A DNA stretch of 64,000 nucleotides, from assembly GCA_963969495.1 (NCBI GenBank), contig OZ018326.1, positions 175,683,056 through 175,747,055 on the forward strand, written 5' to 3'. Shown in pieces: positions 12,300 to 23,679 of this stretch. A program made the translations under genes and the position numbers. The notes beneath the pieces were generated by a model. The model worked only from the letters and a program-made list of their open reading frames with translations, was not told the origin of the DNA and did no database searches. This DNA is from Ceratothoa steindachneri (taxonomy: Eukaryota > Arthropoda > Malacostraca > Isopoda > Cymothoidae). Numbering within the stretch: position 1 is the first letter of the stretch; each line of letters begins with the position of its first letter.

Positions 12300-12954
12300 T
12301 GCCCATTCTATTCTTGTTCCCAGTTTTGTTATTATTTCTCTGCATACTACAGTTTGTGCGACAGTTTTGTTACGTCTCCTTCCTTGCTTAGCAGATTCCA
12401 ACACTTTAACGTACACAGGAATCATAGATTACTCATCCAATATTATGAAATGATGGCCTTTTGGGAAATTTCAATGATTACTCGAACAAAACACATTGCA
12501 CACGCTAGTCTCCGTTAGTGGAACAAGCAATTTGAATAAATTGTTGTACATTTCTGCCTCCCAATAGGAATGTAGACAATATGCCGGTCCAAGCACCACA
12601 ATATACTTGAAGGTGATTCCTTCTTATATAAAAATCACTTTGTTAAACAGGTATTTCTTGCCACATCCCTTAGGGTCATCAGCATAGAAACAGGTCTGTA
12701 CAGGGGCCTTACCTCTTCTTCTTTGTTGCACTGCATCAATCACCTATTCAGCAATCCTTCTTTGCTCATAAGTTAAAGAAGCAATGTCAGGATGGTCGAT
12801 AACTGATGGAGGATTTCGTTGAAGCCAATTATTGCGCTGAGGTAGCCCTAGTCTTACGCAGTTGGTTCTATAGGGTCTCGGTAAAGAATTCTCTCTCTTT
12901 TGTTTCGTAGGCTTAGTTAAGTGATCAGCCACTTCCTTATTGGAAGGAAAATAT

Positions 12955-13022
<68 letters not shown>

Positions 13023-14258
13023 GGATTCTTTATTCCTAGGTAAATAGCTGAAATAAGCTTCGAAATGGCGAACATTAATGACAACTTTTCTTCTTGAATA
13101 ATAATAACTTTTTTGACTATCTTTTACACAAAAGTACACCCATATAAATAGTCATTTCATCTACTCATAACACTACAAAAATTCCACCAATCAGGATTGA
13201 TATACATTTATTCGTCATTCTTACGTTCATTTTTGGAATAACAGCCTTAGCGTTAACAAATTGACCAATCAGTTTTTCGACATAAGCACTGTAATAATTG
13301 TCCAATTAGCGACATGATAGATGATAGATTTAAAAGGTTACTAACACTCAAACCGTTTGCACATAAACACGGCTGAAATCCACTTTCCTGATTTTTTAGC
13401 ATTCAATCAGAGCTCGCATCCAGCACACGATATTGAATGTGTATTCTCGACAAAGAAGGTAAAGTCAAGCTGAAAAATAATAAACATTTCCCGAAAATTT
13501 TATTTGAACCGTTTAAATCTTTCATTCGAATATTTACTTGGTTCGACATATACAGATACATTTTCAATCATTATTGTGTTGATGTATCGGAGTGTCAGAT
13601 TTTCAGCTTGTTCTTCCTCCATCTCTTGATACAGATAGTCCTCAATCATTGTCGCGCTATGATTTTTCTATTCCATTGAATTAGCAGGTACACTATAAAT
13701 ACATAGAGCAGCGAACATCACACTAAGTTGTACTGGCATATGGTGAGAAGCAGCTTCTAACCTAGCTTAGTTCAAATGTTCATCATTACCGATAAGACCA
13801 AGTCTTAAGCACACAACTTTGAATGAATAATATATTTCCCCCTCCGCAATTCGTAGTTCTTCAAAGCTTTTAGCACCTCACACGTGAAGTAACAATATTC
13901 TAAGATGGAATTTCTCAACATCTCTCGGTCTAACATTGTTCATTCTGCTAAATATTTTAGTGTTGCTCTTCTTTGTGTCCATTTTTTGTTAGTCTTATTA
14001 AACACAAAGTCTTCAGGAATTTTCGGATATAGGAAGTTGCGAGCATTTCCATCATTTTTGTTGCGTTTAAACCAAGAAGTAAGCGTAGTATTATTTTGTC
14101 TCTGCCTTCATACCGGATCCTGGGCATTACCTCCTTAAAAGTAAATCGTCTAATGGTTTTCTAGATGTATTTCAAGCCTCTACACTGCATCTGATCTTCC
14201 ATGTAGCTTAAATTGAGAGAGACGATACATTCCTTCGAGTGCCTTTTACTTTAGCACA
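12300..14258 (-). pseudogene. Helitron Rep/helicase, decayed
   Basis: Reading the minus strand across frames gives Helitron landmarks in the correct order. From 14,250 down: YRLSQFKLHGRSDAV, then NTTLTSWFKRNKNDGNARNF. Next come NNVRPRDVEKFHLRILLLHV, then GAKSFEELRIAEGE and LRLGLIGNDE. At about 13,760-13,690 is PVQLSVMFAALCIYSVPANS. Then follows the Pif1-like helicase entry SLTYEQRRIAE (about 12,770) and a ruined Walker A (DDPKGCGKKYLFNK, about 12,650). A PLTETSVCNV block (about 12,500) and a Walker B-like IILDE near 12,440 come last. There are many stops and shifts and a (TA)n insertion at 12,957-13,022. The Rep catalytic part is missing upstream, where a minisatellite begins. Plus-strand frames here are shadows. 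Confidence 0.8.
12957..13022. repeat. (TA)n microsatellite inside the Helitron
   Basis: About 33 TA units with one G interruption. It separates the helicase part from the more N-terminal Helitron segment. Confidence 0.95.
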
Positions 14259-14264
14259 TTTAGT

Positions 14265-15075
14265 CAATTTATTACGTTTATATCATTGACTACATTCACT
14301 ACTTTCACCACATTTAGTACTTTTAGTAAACTTTGTACTTTTATCACATTTATTACATTTGCTAGTTTTAGTATATTTAGCACATTTAGTACTTTTATTA
14401 CATTTAACACATTTAGTATTTTCAACATATTTTGTACTTTTACTTTTTTGATATTTTTAGCACATTTAGTATATTGAGTACCCTACTACATTTTATAATT
14501 TCAATAATTGTTTTACTATTAGTATTTTTTTATTTTTAGTACATTTAATATATTAAGCAGATTTAGTAATTTTAGTATATTGTGTACTTTTATTAAATTT
14601 TGTACTTCTAGCATATATAGCACATTTAGTAAATTTTGTACTTTTAACACATTTAGTGAATTTAGTACTTTTATCACATTATATATTTAGTAGTTTGAGG
14701 CACATTTAGTACTTTTATTACATTTTCTACTTTTATCACATTAGTAGATTTAGTCCTTTTGCCACCTTTAGTAGATTAATATTTATAGTACATTTAATAC
14801 TTTTAATACATTTATTAATTTTGCCCTATCTAATACGTTTTGTACCTTTAGCCCATTTAGTACATTTCTTACGTTTATACCCTTTAGTACATTTAACACT
14901 TGTATTACTTATATAACATTTAGTAATTTCAGTATATTCAGTAGATTTAGTACATTTAGCACATTTATTAAATTTTGTATTTTAACACATTTAGTACTTC
15001 TACTAAATTTTGTACTTTTAGTACATTTAATACTTTTATTACATTTTGTTCCTTTAGTAAAATTTATAATTTTGA
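14265..15075. repeat. 9-bp-period degenerate minisatellite
   Basis: About 800 bp of alternating 9-mers of the type CACATTTAG and TACTTTTAT/G, recognisable across almost the whole stretch despite divergence. It yields a Thr-Phe-rich artificial frame at 14286-14477. It begins exactly where Helitron homology stops. Confidence 0.8.
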
Positions 15076-15228
15076 TACATAAAATTAAATTTCAAACAGC
15101 CCTTATCCATCAAATATTAAATTTCAAACATCGATTATTTATCATAAGAGAAGAGCGACCTGGGAGTGATAACGCTATAACGTAACTTTCGAACGGACGG
15201 ATGCGACATAAGCATATTATTATGAAGA

Positions 15229-15615
15229 CCAGGCAATGCGCTTCGCTAAGATTAAAATACAAAAATTAACAAAAAAGAAGCCATGGTAAATTTTGTCTAA
15301 CTTTTCGGAACTTTGCCAATTATAATCATTTTAAAAAGGAACTCTAAACTAAATTTCCCCCCTTTCAGAATATCACGTTGCTAATAAAATAGAGAGCTAT
15401 AGAATAGAAGATATATAAAAATAAATTTTCTGAACTTCACCATTTGTAATTCTTTGGGTTTTAAATATCACAAAATTTCTATTCTTATATTCATTTCTGT
15501 TATGAGAAATAACTTTGATAAAAAAAAACATATAACCAAATTAAGATGAAATTATTATTCAAATCCTCAAATAAATCCACTTCTTAAATTATAGAGTTAG
15601 TGATGATGATGATGA
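15229..15615 (+). repeat. dispersed repeat, copy 2
   Basis: Plus-orientation copy of the family described at 10,178-10,578, extending further than copy 3 at its 5' end (CCAGGCAATG, matching the reverse complement in copy 1). It ends at GAGTTAGTGATGATG, which here has expanded into a short TGA repeat. Confidence 0.7.
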
Positions 15616-16116
15616 TTATGAAGTGATTATCTTATCTAAATAATTTAACAATACGTAGTCGTTTTATATTATACTTATAAGAGAAAAGAAAATGGTGAAG
15701 GAACTTTATTTTTTTATATAATACCAAGTCGTTGAAATCTAAATTACAAGTTTTGGGCAAAATAAGTAAATTCGAGTGTTACTGACAAAAGAAAAATTTA
15801 GAAATAATTACACGATGGGTATTATTACATATAATAGATGACTTGCTTAACTTAGAGTTAATACCTTGGGGTCGCTAAGCACTCCAACATTTATATTTTT
15901 AAAGGAAGTTTGCAAGTAAAAATAGCGTGAGGTCTTACTCCTTTATTTGTTAAAGCAGGAAGGATTATTTATATTGTATATCTCAGGATGATCACCTAAT
16001 AAGTTGTTGCATACTCGTAAATACGAGTAGATCAAGACATTAATAGAAAATAAAAAGTTACAAAACTCATCCTTTCAGATCCGTTTATAGAATAATAACC
16101 CCAAACCATATATATA
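15616..16116. other. AT-rich stretch, nothing recognised
   Basis: No open frame of note and no repeat landmark before the mariner end at 16,117. Confidence 0.55.
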
Positions 16117-16996
16117 CCAGGGGCGGTCAATAGGTTTTGCGAATCGGTAGGGCAAAATAGAGGAAGGGGGATGGCTCTTTATGGGGGTGTTAGGACAAAT
16201 TATGACAAATCAGGACCTGCAGCCGCACGCTCCTGCATCGTCTATTTAAGAAGCAGTAGCTGATCGCAGATCGTCAGTCACAAATTTTCTAACAATGGAG
16301 AAGGTTGAGCACCGCGCAGGGATCAAATCTTTGACCAAGGAAGGCAAGAATTCAAAAGAGATCCATGAACGCATGGTTTCAGTGTACACAACAGCGCCCC
16401 TACCTATGCAACCATTGCTCGGTGGAATAGGGAGTTTCGCTATAGTTGTGAGTCCCTTGAATATGAACTCCGTCCAGGACGCCCGTCAGACGTGACCAAC
16501 GAGGACAATGTAGCCTGTGTGAAGAGAATGATCCTCGAAAATCAACGGGTGAAGGTCGAAGAAATCGATTGAGAACTTGGAATATTACATGGAAATCTTA
16601 TCAACATCATCCACGACAATTTGACCATGACCAAGGTCTCTGTCCGTTAGTTCCCTAGAAACCTCATGACCCATAATCGACTTAAACGTCGTCAAAGTCA
16701 ACAAGGCAAGAGTTGCACAAGCTGCTCTGCACGAGTGCGGACTCGAGGAGCTCAACCATCCACCCTACAGTCTAAATCTAGCCCCTAGCGACTACCTTTT
16801 ATTCCGCCAGCTCAAGACTGCACTGTGTGGACGCCGGTTTGGGTCGAGGAAGATTTCCAGTTTGCCGTCCAGGAGTGGAATGAACAGCAGTCGGGAGTTT
16901 CTGGTTGTCGGGAACTCGAAGCCTCAGGGACAAGTCGCGCGAGTGCAATATCTTGTTTCCTTATATCCGAATTGCAAACCCTATTGACCGCCCCTC

Positions 16997-16998
<2 letters not shown>
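16117..16998 (+). mobile_element. mariner deletion derivative, copy A
   Basis: The ends are imperfect inverted repeats: GGGGCGGTCAATAGGTTTTG on the left and CAAACCCTATTGACCGCCCC on the right, both next to TA. Inside, a transposase reading starts at ATG 16295 (MEKVEHRAGIK). It keeps the N-terminal helix-turn-helix region and then jumps from ...RNLM to VNKARVAQAALHECGLEEL and LAPSDYLLF. The first two catalytic aspartates (TGDE and HDNA regions) are deleted; only the third, in APSDY, remains. Frameshifts follow the first 60 codons. Copy B at 59,431 has the same deletion. At 882 bp it is well short of a full mariner (about 1.3 kb). Confidence 0.85.

Positions 16999-17069
<71 letters not shown>
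16999..17069. repeat. (TA)n microsatellite abutting mariner copy A
   Basis: About 35 TA units start exactly at the TA target duplication of the mariner's right end. The 81-109-codon Tyr-Ile frames across it are artefacts. Confidence 0.95.
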
Positions 17070-17070
<1 letters not shown>

Positions 17071-17101
17071 CCATAACTCTTGCTTTTGACAAACATCCTC
17101 G

Positions 17102-17780
17102 TCACTCTGGTTCATCAAATGGTATTATACTTTTACACTTAATGCAACTGATAAGTAACTTTCTATATTCGTTACAGACATGTTTATCACACACGTTATC
17201 CACTGTTTTCACCTTACGATCATGTAACCTGTGAAAGAAAGCAATTCTCTTCTTCCCATGTGGTGTGCGATGTAGGCCGTACGACGTTGGACAAATTGGT
17301 AACATCCTTTTGATTCATTCCCTGAGAACCTTCTTCAAACGTATGTCCTGCTTTCTCCTCCTCAGGTTATACTCTATAAATTGCATGGCTACTTATTTGA
17401 TGAAATTGCTGGGGTTTAGAATTCCCTTAGTGGAGGGATAGTATAGACAGCCAACGTCGGCTATTTCTCGAAGTGTCTTAAATGGCTGCTATCCGGTCGA
17501 CCATATCAACGCATTATTTAGTTAAATGTAGAAGGTGATAATTTCAGGTTTCTTCACATGACCAGAATTTAGATAATTTTTTTCATCGTGGTACAAGCTA
17601 CTGGCAAGAAGAGAGTTTTGTTCGTAATCTGCAGAATGTATGCAATCAGTGTCATTTTGTCTGGGAAAGCAAAAATACAGAACTTTCGCACTCAAATTAT
17701 GGACATAAAGCAGAATTTGGAATAGTGGGAAAGCAGCAAACTAGTTGTTAAATGTAACATTTCGACATTATCTTGAGATT
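17102..17780 (-). pseudogene. piggyBac-type transposase, C-terminal part, decayed
   Basis: The minus strand, read across frames, shows the piggyBac order. SSLYHDEKNYLNSGHVKKPE and IITFY (about 17,600-17,530) are followed by CVDMVDR, the conserved VDxxDR motif, and RNSRRWLSILSLH. Next comes VAMQFIEYNLRRRKQDIR. It ends with a cysteine-rich tail (FHRLHDRKVKTVDNVCD, then KHVCNEYRK and CIKCK), typical of the piggyBac C-terminal zinc-binding domain. The last 67 codons are open (17102-17305). Upstream stops and shifts show it is inactive. The N-terminal half is not recognisable. Confidence 0.65.
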
Positions 17781-18311
17781 TTTTAGTGGTATGGCCGAAT
17801 TCTCTACCTTGGATTTGCAATCATGTTGTTTTACGCCATCACACTTTCATATTGACTTATTAATTGTCCCCATAACGCATTTTAGTTCGAGTTATATTTA
17901 AAAGAGAGAACGCCAAGAATGGTAGCAGAGTGGCGATGGCTTTCTCGCGCAAAGTAACCCTGTAGTGGAATAGTCACTCCCCCCCTCCCTCCAGCTCACT
18001 CGCGGGGCAGTCTCAAGGCGGTCACCGCAAAGACATCCGCCCCAGGCATCGGCGGGTCCATTGCGTAACCGCAGCGTCACCTATTTTGGTGCCATGAAAG
18101 ACCTTGAGGGTCAAAATGCAAGATCACCCTCAGGAGAGTGAGATCCAGTTTCACGTTAAATAAGAAATTGGAGACGTGTTTTTCCCAATCTCGAAGGCTA
18201 ACGAGGAGCCGATGTTTGACTTCGTGGGAAAAAGCGTTTGAAAAAAGAACTCTCCTGGGGCCGTTCGCAAGCCTCTCCCTTCCTTACCACTCCCCTAGTG
18301 GGGTTACGAGG

Positions 18312-18319
18312 TATAAATG
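18312..18319 (+). promoter_or_regulatory. TATA-box candidate of the LTR-like unit
   Basis: TATAAATG lies in a GC-rich context, followed within about 35 bp by an initiator-like TCAGTC. Position relative to the tandem leader repeats is the same as in the 52.0-kb unit. Confidence 0.4.
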
Positions 18320-18480
18320 AGAAACTCTGAGGAAAAATCGAGGTAGTATACGTCAGTCTCTAGGTGACGAAGTCTTCGGATCAAACCGAACTACCGAGAC
18401 TGGAGAGGTAGTGTACTTGACTCGCTAGACCAAGAAGTACCCTGCAAGAGAGGCAGGGCTACCTACCTTAAGGGGCTAAA

Positions 18481-19075
18481 AAGAAGCTCATCCTCGAGCT
18501 AGTCCCGGGTTATCAAACCAAACGATAAGTTAACTTTGTTAAGTTCAACTTACTCTCGCCAGAGAGACTCCTCATATCCTGGTGCACCTTAAACACAGGG
18601 GTATTCCTCGTCCTTGAGAAATTAAGAAAAGAAGAAGGAAAAGGCTCCCCTCTCGAGCCCGTTATTCGGTGGTCACACGAGCTCTTAAGTTAACTTGGTG
18701 AGGAACCAAGTTCAACCTTTTCTCCTCAGAGAAATCTCCCTCCGTTAGACTCGCCCTTGAAGAAGACTGGAACTAAGAAGAAGCTCATCCTCGAGCTAGT
18801 TCCTTGGTTACCAAACCGAAATTTGAGAAACTTATTCTCGCCAGAGAAATCCCCCTCCGTTATCCTCGCCCTTGAAGAAGACCCTCCCTGAGTTCAGTCC
18901 TCGTCCATGAGGAAATAAGTAACGAAGGAGAAAAGCTCCTCCTCGAGCTCGTTACTCGGTGGTCACACTGCACTCCAAATTAACTTGATTTAAGAACCAA
19001 GTTCGACTCACTATCGCCAAGAAACCACGACTGCCTAGGGGTTGCATAAAGCAACGTATTTTTTCTCGTCCTTGA
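18481..19075 (+). repeat. two tandem units of about 295 bp with internal hairpins
   Basis: AAGAAGCTCATCCTCGAGCT recurs at 18,481 and 18,778 (offset 297). The CTCGAGC-CGTTA-TCGGTGGTCACAC block recurs at about 18,654 and 18,944 (offset 290). Each unit contains inverted arms of the type AACTTGGT...ACCAAGTT (around 18,690-18,715; weaker near 18,980-19,003). Confidence 0.7.
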
Positions 19076-19954
19076 AGAACCCCCCTCCCACCGGAAGAAC
19101 GTGTGGATCCCCCAGCTGCCACCCTCACCAAAACAACCGTGTGATTTTCCCCAGCTACATCTGGCAAGACGGCACGCGTCGTGAGTCAATAACATTTCTG
19201 AGGCCCTTTAAACTCCAGATGAGTCCGTAAGCCTAATTCTTATATTATTGTTGTGTGTAAAGAAATTACGAATTTTTGAGGGGTAAACTAATTTAATTAA
19301 TTCTTGTTCATAATAATATTTAGAGTATTGCTTTAGTTAATGTTTAAATGCTATGTATTCAATTGATAAAGGTAAAATATAAGTTTATTTTGGGATTATT
19401 TTGTGTTTCTCTTATATCCATACGTGTTTCGGAACGGCTCTGTTCTTTGAGATATTTAGATATCAATATACATTAGACACTCTTAGCACTCTTAGAATAG
19501 AACAAAAAGGGGGGGAATTCTACGACAAACCCCATTTCCGTTAAGCGTAAAATGTCCAGTTTCTCCAATGAAACCTGGTCACAAATTATATTCGTTTTCT
19601 CGATATCCAGAGAAAACTCTATACTCAATCGTTATAAACGTGTACAGGACTCAACTAAAGGTGACAAGGAACAAGAATTCGAACACTTCTTATAACGTGT
19701 ATTTCATTATATGTCGAACACTGCTCTCTTACAACAACGATTTCTTTACAGCTATTTGAGTTAAACAGTCTCTGGTTATTACATTATTTTTGCCATGGGA
19801 AAGTCAAGTCATCGGATGGAGTTAGGAATTATGCTACTTAAAGCAATACTTCCCATTTAATATCAACATGGTTTGCTATTGCGGTCTTTGTCAGCCAAAA
19901 TAAAAATACTTTTCTCCATACACCTATAGAGGCGACAAGTCTAGGTTCGCCTAT

Positions 19955-20253
19955 TATGGGGTTGACGTAAGTAGTCTTTGTTTTGATTGCAAGGCGTTAC
20001 TAAAAGGGTTCGGTATAGTGGCTAGCTTACAGCTTTCTTGACTTACGATCCGAGGGGGATTAACGGATCAAGGTTTGTAAGTAAAAGGCACCTTTTTGAA
20101 GGACTTAAACACTTGTATTTTTATACAACTTTGAAATGTTTACACTTATGATTAAGATTTAATTTGCGCAACGGAATAAGGTAAATCGAGTTATAATGGC
20201 AAGAGCAAGAATAATGGAGATTCGGAGAGCGGTGGATTAAGAGTCTAATAATT
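19955..20253 (-). repeat. 3' LTR of the gypsy element
   Basis: Matches 24,701-25,008 over its length. Landmarks are GACTTACGATCCGAGGGGGA, TTAAACACTTGT, TTTGAAATGTTT and GGTAAATCGAGTTA. The edge at 20,253 has lost the TGTTA start seen in the other copy. Confidence 0.8.
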
Positions 20254-20759
20254 GATCAATGAATAATTAAATAAATGAATCAATAATGTGTCAATAATCA
20301 TGATTTGAATGAAAAGTTCTCTTAAGTATATAAGGAGCATTTTGGAAGCGATGTGTAGCTCCGCTTTCCTTGGGTAGCTGAGACGGTGCTCACCTACCTA
20401 TCAGTCGAGCGGAGCCTCTGATTGGTTGGAGTAAGGCCTGTGATTGTCTGAAATTATCCACTACTTAGCTTAATTTAGGGGTCTTTTTCCTGCAAGGGTA
20501 TCACAGAGACTGCGTTTGCTTAAAGCTACAAGAAGATCTTGTCAAATTTTATATTAAGGTGAAACATTATTTGTCTCCGATTCTGTTCCCTATTCCAGAC
20601 AGCTTTAATTACTCTGTTTGCCATTCTCCTCTTACACTCGGGTGCAATAGCCTTAAATTTTGGTCGGATTTCAATCCGATGTTCTAATTAGATTCTGCTC
20701 GTTCACAAACTGTTTCTAAACGACTTTATTTTATTGCTCCTTCCATTCTATCTTTGATA

Positions 20760-22163
20760 TTGCGTTGAGGAATAGGTTCTTGCGATTTTATCAAATTTAT
20801 TAATTACCATTAACAATTTTAGAAAAACTTCAGTTTTAATTGATAACAATTTTTCAATTTAATCAATAATGTATTCTGCGTTGTTATTTACGACTTCTTC
20901 CCAACGTTCAACTAGTTTTTCAAGGCCTCTGCAATAAACATCTCTGGATTTTGACTCGAAGAATTCGTCTAACCAGGTTCTTAATTCCACAGCAGTATTG
21001 AACGAAACGCTGCGCAAATTGTTGGGAGGTGATTGCAACAGATAGAAATTTGATTCAGCCAAGTCTGGCGAATATGGAGGATGCTGCAGGATTTTCCAAT
21101 TAAGCGTTTGGATGGCGTCTTTTGTCATAGTGGCAATGTGAGTACGAGCAGTGTCGTGTTGCAGAAGGAATCCATAACGTAGACGTGGTCACTCTTCACG
21201 AATAGCTTTGGTGAGTCAATACATTTGTTGAACGTAGAGTTCTGCATTGACAATATCGTTGTTCGCAAGGAGTTCATAAAGAATGATGCCTTCACAATCT
21301 CACCACAAACAGAGAATCGTCTTTCATGGATGAAGTTCTTGCTGTAATCGCGAAAGTGTTTTTTTATTCGGGCTAAGCCATTGTTTTCGATGGTTCATGT
21401 TGACATAAATACACCACTTTTCGTCGCCAGTGATGATGCGGTGAAGAAATCTGTCCTCATATCCATGAGTAGCCTTTGTGACAACCAAAAAAACCTGCGG
21501 CAATTGTGGAGCGTTGAAGTTTGTTGCTTTCGCTCAAAGCGTGCAGAACCTATGCACCGAGTTTTTTAACTTTTTTCATGGAATGAAGGTGATTCATTAC
21601 GGTTTTTTGATCACCCGCAAATTGTACAGCCGATTCTCTAGTTGATTGACGAGGATTTTCATGAAGAAGGTCGTTCAATCAATCTTCATCCTACTTAATG
21701 GGGCGACCAGAACGTTCTTCGTCATTAAGATTGAAATGACCGTTTTTGAAACGTGAAAACGACCATTAAGCTGTCCTTTCTGATAAAGCATTTTCTCCGC
21801 ACACAGCACAAATATCGCGACGAGCTTTGGCTGCGTTTGCATTGTTCCCGTCTCGTTTGAAAATCAATAACAACAAGTATCAAAAATGCGCCTTTCTTTC
21901 AACTTGACATTCCATTTTGAGGGTACAGAGCAAAAATTAAATTAACACAACTTTTAAATAAACCCTATTGAATTATTACTCAACTTTAAGACCTAGCCTA
22001 ATCAAGAGCCTAATAGTGTACGCTGTTAAGATACGTAGCCTATCCTTTGCAAATTTTGGTTTCATTATTTATTATTGAATCTTAATATGTGCACAAATCA
22101 CGTCAACAAAACTTAAATCAACACAACATTAAAAAACACGCAAGAACTTATTCCTCAACCTAA
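20760..22163 (-). mobile_element. mariner, full length but decayed
   Basis: The element is 1,404 bp with inverted ends of about 25 bp. The left end reads TTGCGTTGAGGAATAGGTTC and the right end, complemented, TTAGGTTGAGGAATAAGTTC. Both are bordered by TA (20,758-20,759 and 22,164-22,165). It lies inside the gypsy element between integrase and 3' LTR and so inserted later. Confidence 0.85.
20859..21915 (-). pseudogene. mariner transposase pseudogene
   Basis: Starting from ATG at 21915 (MECQVE), shifts and stops break the frame, but the DD34D framework is legible. ITGDEKWCIYVN holds the first aspartate and LQHDTARTHIA the second. The last open stretch (20859-21128, 89 codons) carries HPPYSPDLAESNFYLL, where the third catalytic position, normally SDY, reads SNF. 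Even without the frameshifts this copy would therefore lack its third catalytic aspartate. The C-terminal WLDEFFESKS...YCRGLEKLVERWE block is typical of mariner. Confidence 0.85.
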
Positions 22164-22317
22164 TACTTTGACCTGGCTAAATATGTATTTGTCCTTCTCT
22201 CTCTCTTTCCTTCTGTGTAAGTGTGCAGTGATTGTACACTACACACGTCCCTACTTAGTCCACGGAGTGCGTACGATACAAAAAAATTACATCTTATGAG
22301 AGAGAGTTACTACTTAT

Positions 22318-22352
22318 GTATATATATATATATATGTATATACGTATATATA
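22318..22352. repeat. short (TA)n microsatellite
   Basis: Interrupted TA tract in the non-coding 3' part of the gypsy element. Confidence 0.85.
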
Positions 22353-22609
22353 CAATTGGTATCTAATCTCAAAAATACCATGTTTATTACAACGATATAT
22401 ATCTAAGTCATTATACAATGGCAACAATCAACAATTTCACATGCACACATATACAATTTACAAAGTTCAACAATATTTGTACTTGGGTTTCTTGCACCTG
22501 AAATCCGTTTCCCTGATCGTGTTTTCACAATTTACCTCGGGGATTCCTTGGCTTCTAATGTAGGTTACATGGTCGGATTTGGTGTTTCTTTCTTTTGTTG
22601 CCTTTTCTT

Positions 22610-22985
22610 CCTTATGTGTTTCGCATCCGAGTTGCTCTAACAGACCCGTGTCCTTGGGCGACGCTGGGCGGTAGAATGCCTGCCCTCCTTGGTTGCACGC
22701 AATTTTGCCGGTTTCAACCTATCAATGGAGACATTGTTACTCTTGCTGTTCGGGAATTCGAATTTGAAGACCTTTAGACTGCGTTCGATCACTGGAAATG
22801 GGCTCGCATAGGGCGCCTCTCAAGACTTTCAAACGCGATCTATTCTCACCTACACATGTGACGCGTCTTGCAGAGAATGTTGCATGAAAGGTTTTGCTAC
22901 CGAGTGAATGTTGCCCCCTGATACTTGTTCGAAATCGATTTTATCAATTTGTGATGATAGTTCCTTGATGAATTTGCATTCTCTT
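22610..22985 (-). pseudogene. gypsy integrase C-terminal fragment
   Basis: The minus strand reads SSQIDKIDFEQVSGGNIHSV, then, with a shift, SHVCVGENRSRLKVLRGA and IERSLKVFKFEFPNSK. It continues with NNVSIDRLKPAKLRATKEG, the typical tail of Ty3/gypsy integrase. The HHCC finger and DDE core are absent because the internal deletion ends just upstream. Frameshifts are present. Confidence 0.75.
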
Positions 22986-23111
22986 TTTGACGAAGATCAT
23001 GAGACCAATGGTTTGCGGGTATGATTTCAGGAACGGATGATCCCTTTCTTTGATAATTCCCCAATTCTGACCTTTACGACTTAAGTTTTTCTGCCGACAA
23101 AAGTCTTGTAT

Positions 23112-23650
23112 TTACAAAGTCGGCGAGGCACTGCCAGTGTAAATGGTTTGTTCTACTGACTGCGGAAAGGATGGTGATGGCTGAGCGGACGCGGTCTTAT
23201 ACAAATCTCCAAACTTTTCCACGTTTGGACGACACAGGAGGGATAAGTTAAGGAGGTCACCAGTTATCAGTGCAAATGAAGGCTTCTCGGAGATCTTCAC
23301 GGCTGTGGAAAGCTTCGTTTACCACTCCAGTAGTTTGCTGCGTGCACAAACCAACAAGAGACCGGAATGCCCCAGGAAATCAATTTCTCAAATTGGAGAG
23401 GTGGTATCAGCGACTACGAAAGACCACCTAAATGATCGCGGGAGACTTTGGATTGAAATATCCATGTGCACCTTACCGTACACCTTAATTTTTCCGCCAT
23501 TTGCCGTGCAAATGTTGACTCTCGATTCACGCACTTGACCTAATCGCACCCGTTTGGCCAGTACGATAGACACTCTCGCGCCCATATCTATTAAAATTCG
23601 CATTTTTTATTGTATATTTTTGCAGCGATCGTGAAAATAGATGGCACTCC
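23112..23650 (-). pseudogene. gypsy aspartic protease and RT entry
   Basis: Frame 23388-23603 reads ILIDMGARVSIV, the retropepsin active-site block with DTGA changed to DMGA, then SFVVADTTSPIIG, the typical flap-to-end region leading toward the pol linker. A stop and shifts follow. Frame 23112-23300 (LITGDLLN, then TIYTGSASP) corresponds to the linker ahead of RT. The threonine-to-methionine change in the catalytic triad would itself impair protease activity. Downstream only the first RT residues remain before the deletion. Confidence 0.7.
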
Positions 23651-23679
23651 AGTGGCCAGGCTAGCTTTGGCATGCCTGG

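Larger units (their letters stand above)
17900..19470 (+). mobile_element. long LTR-like unit
   Basis: A GC-rich U3-like part (17,900-18,300) leads to TATAAATG at 18,312. Then come two tandem structured units (separate entry) and an AT-rich tail from about 19,210 with AAATAT/AAGTTTATTTT signals. No internal retroelement domains lie between this and the gypsy element at 19,955, so it is probably a solo LTR or a remnant. Limits are approximate, and no target duplication was identified. Confidence 0.45.

Noticed and set aside
14286..14477. Thr-Phe repeat frame resembling an antifreeze-like protein
   Set aside because: Produced by the 9-bp minisatellite; the array continues in other frames with stops.
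16812..17234. Tyr-Ile repeat proteins (also near 9.25, 12.95, 22.3, 31.75 and 35.9 kb)
   Set aside because: Translation of (TA)n microsatellites on either strand; no flanking domains.
18952..19230. Overlapping 62-71-codon frames on both strands
   Set aside because: GC-rich structured LTR leader sequence; no conserved domain, and frames overlap on both strands.
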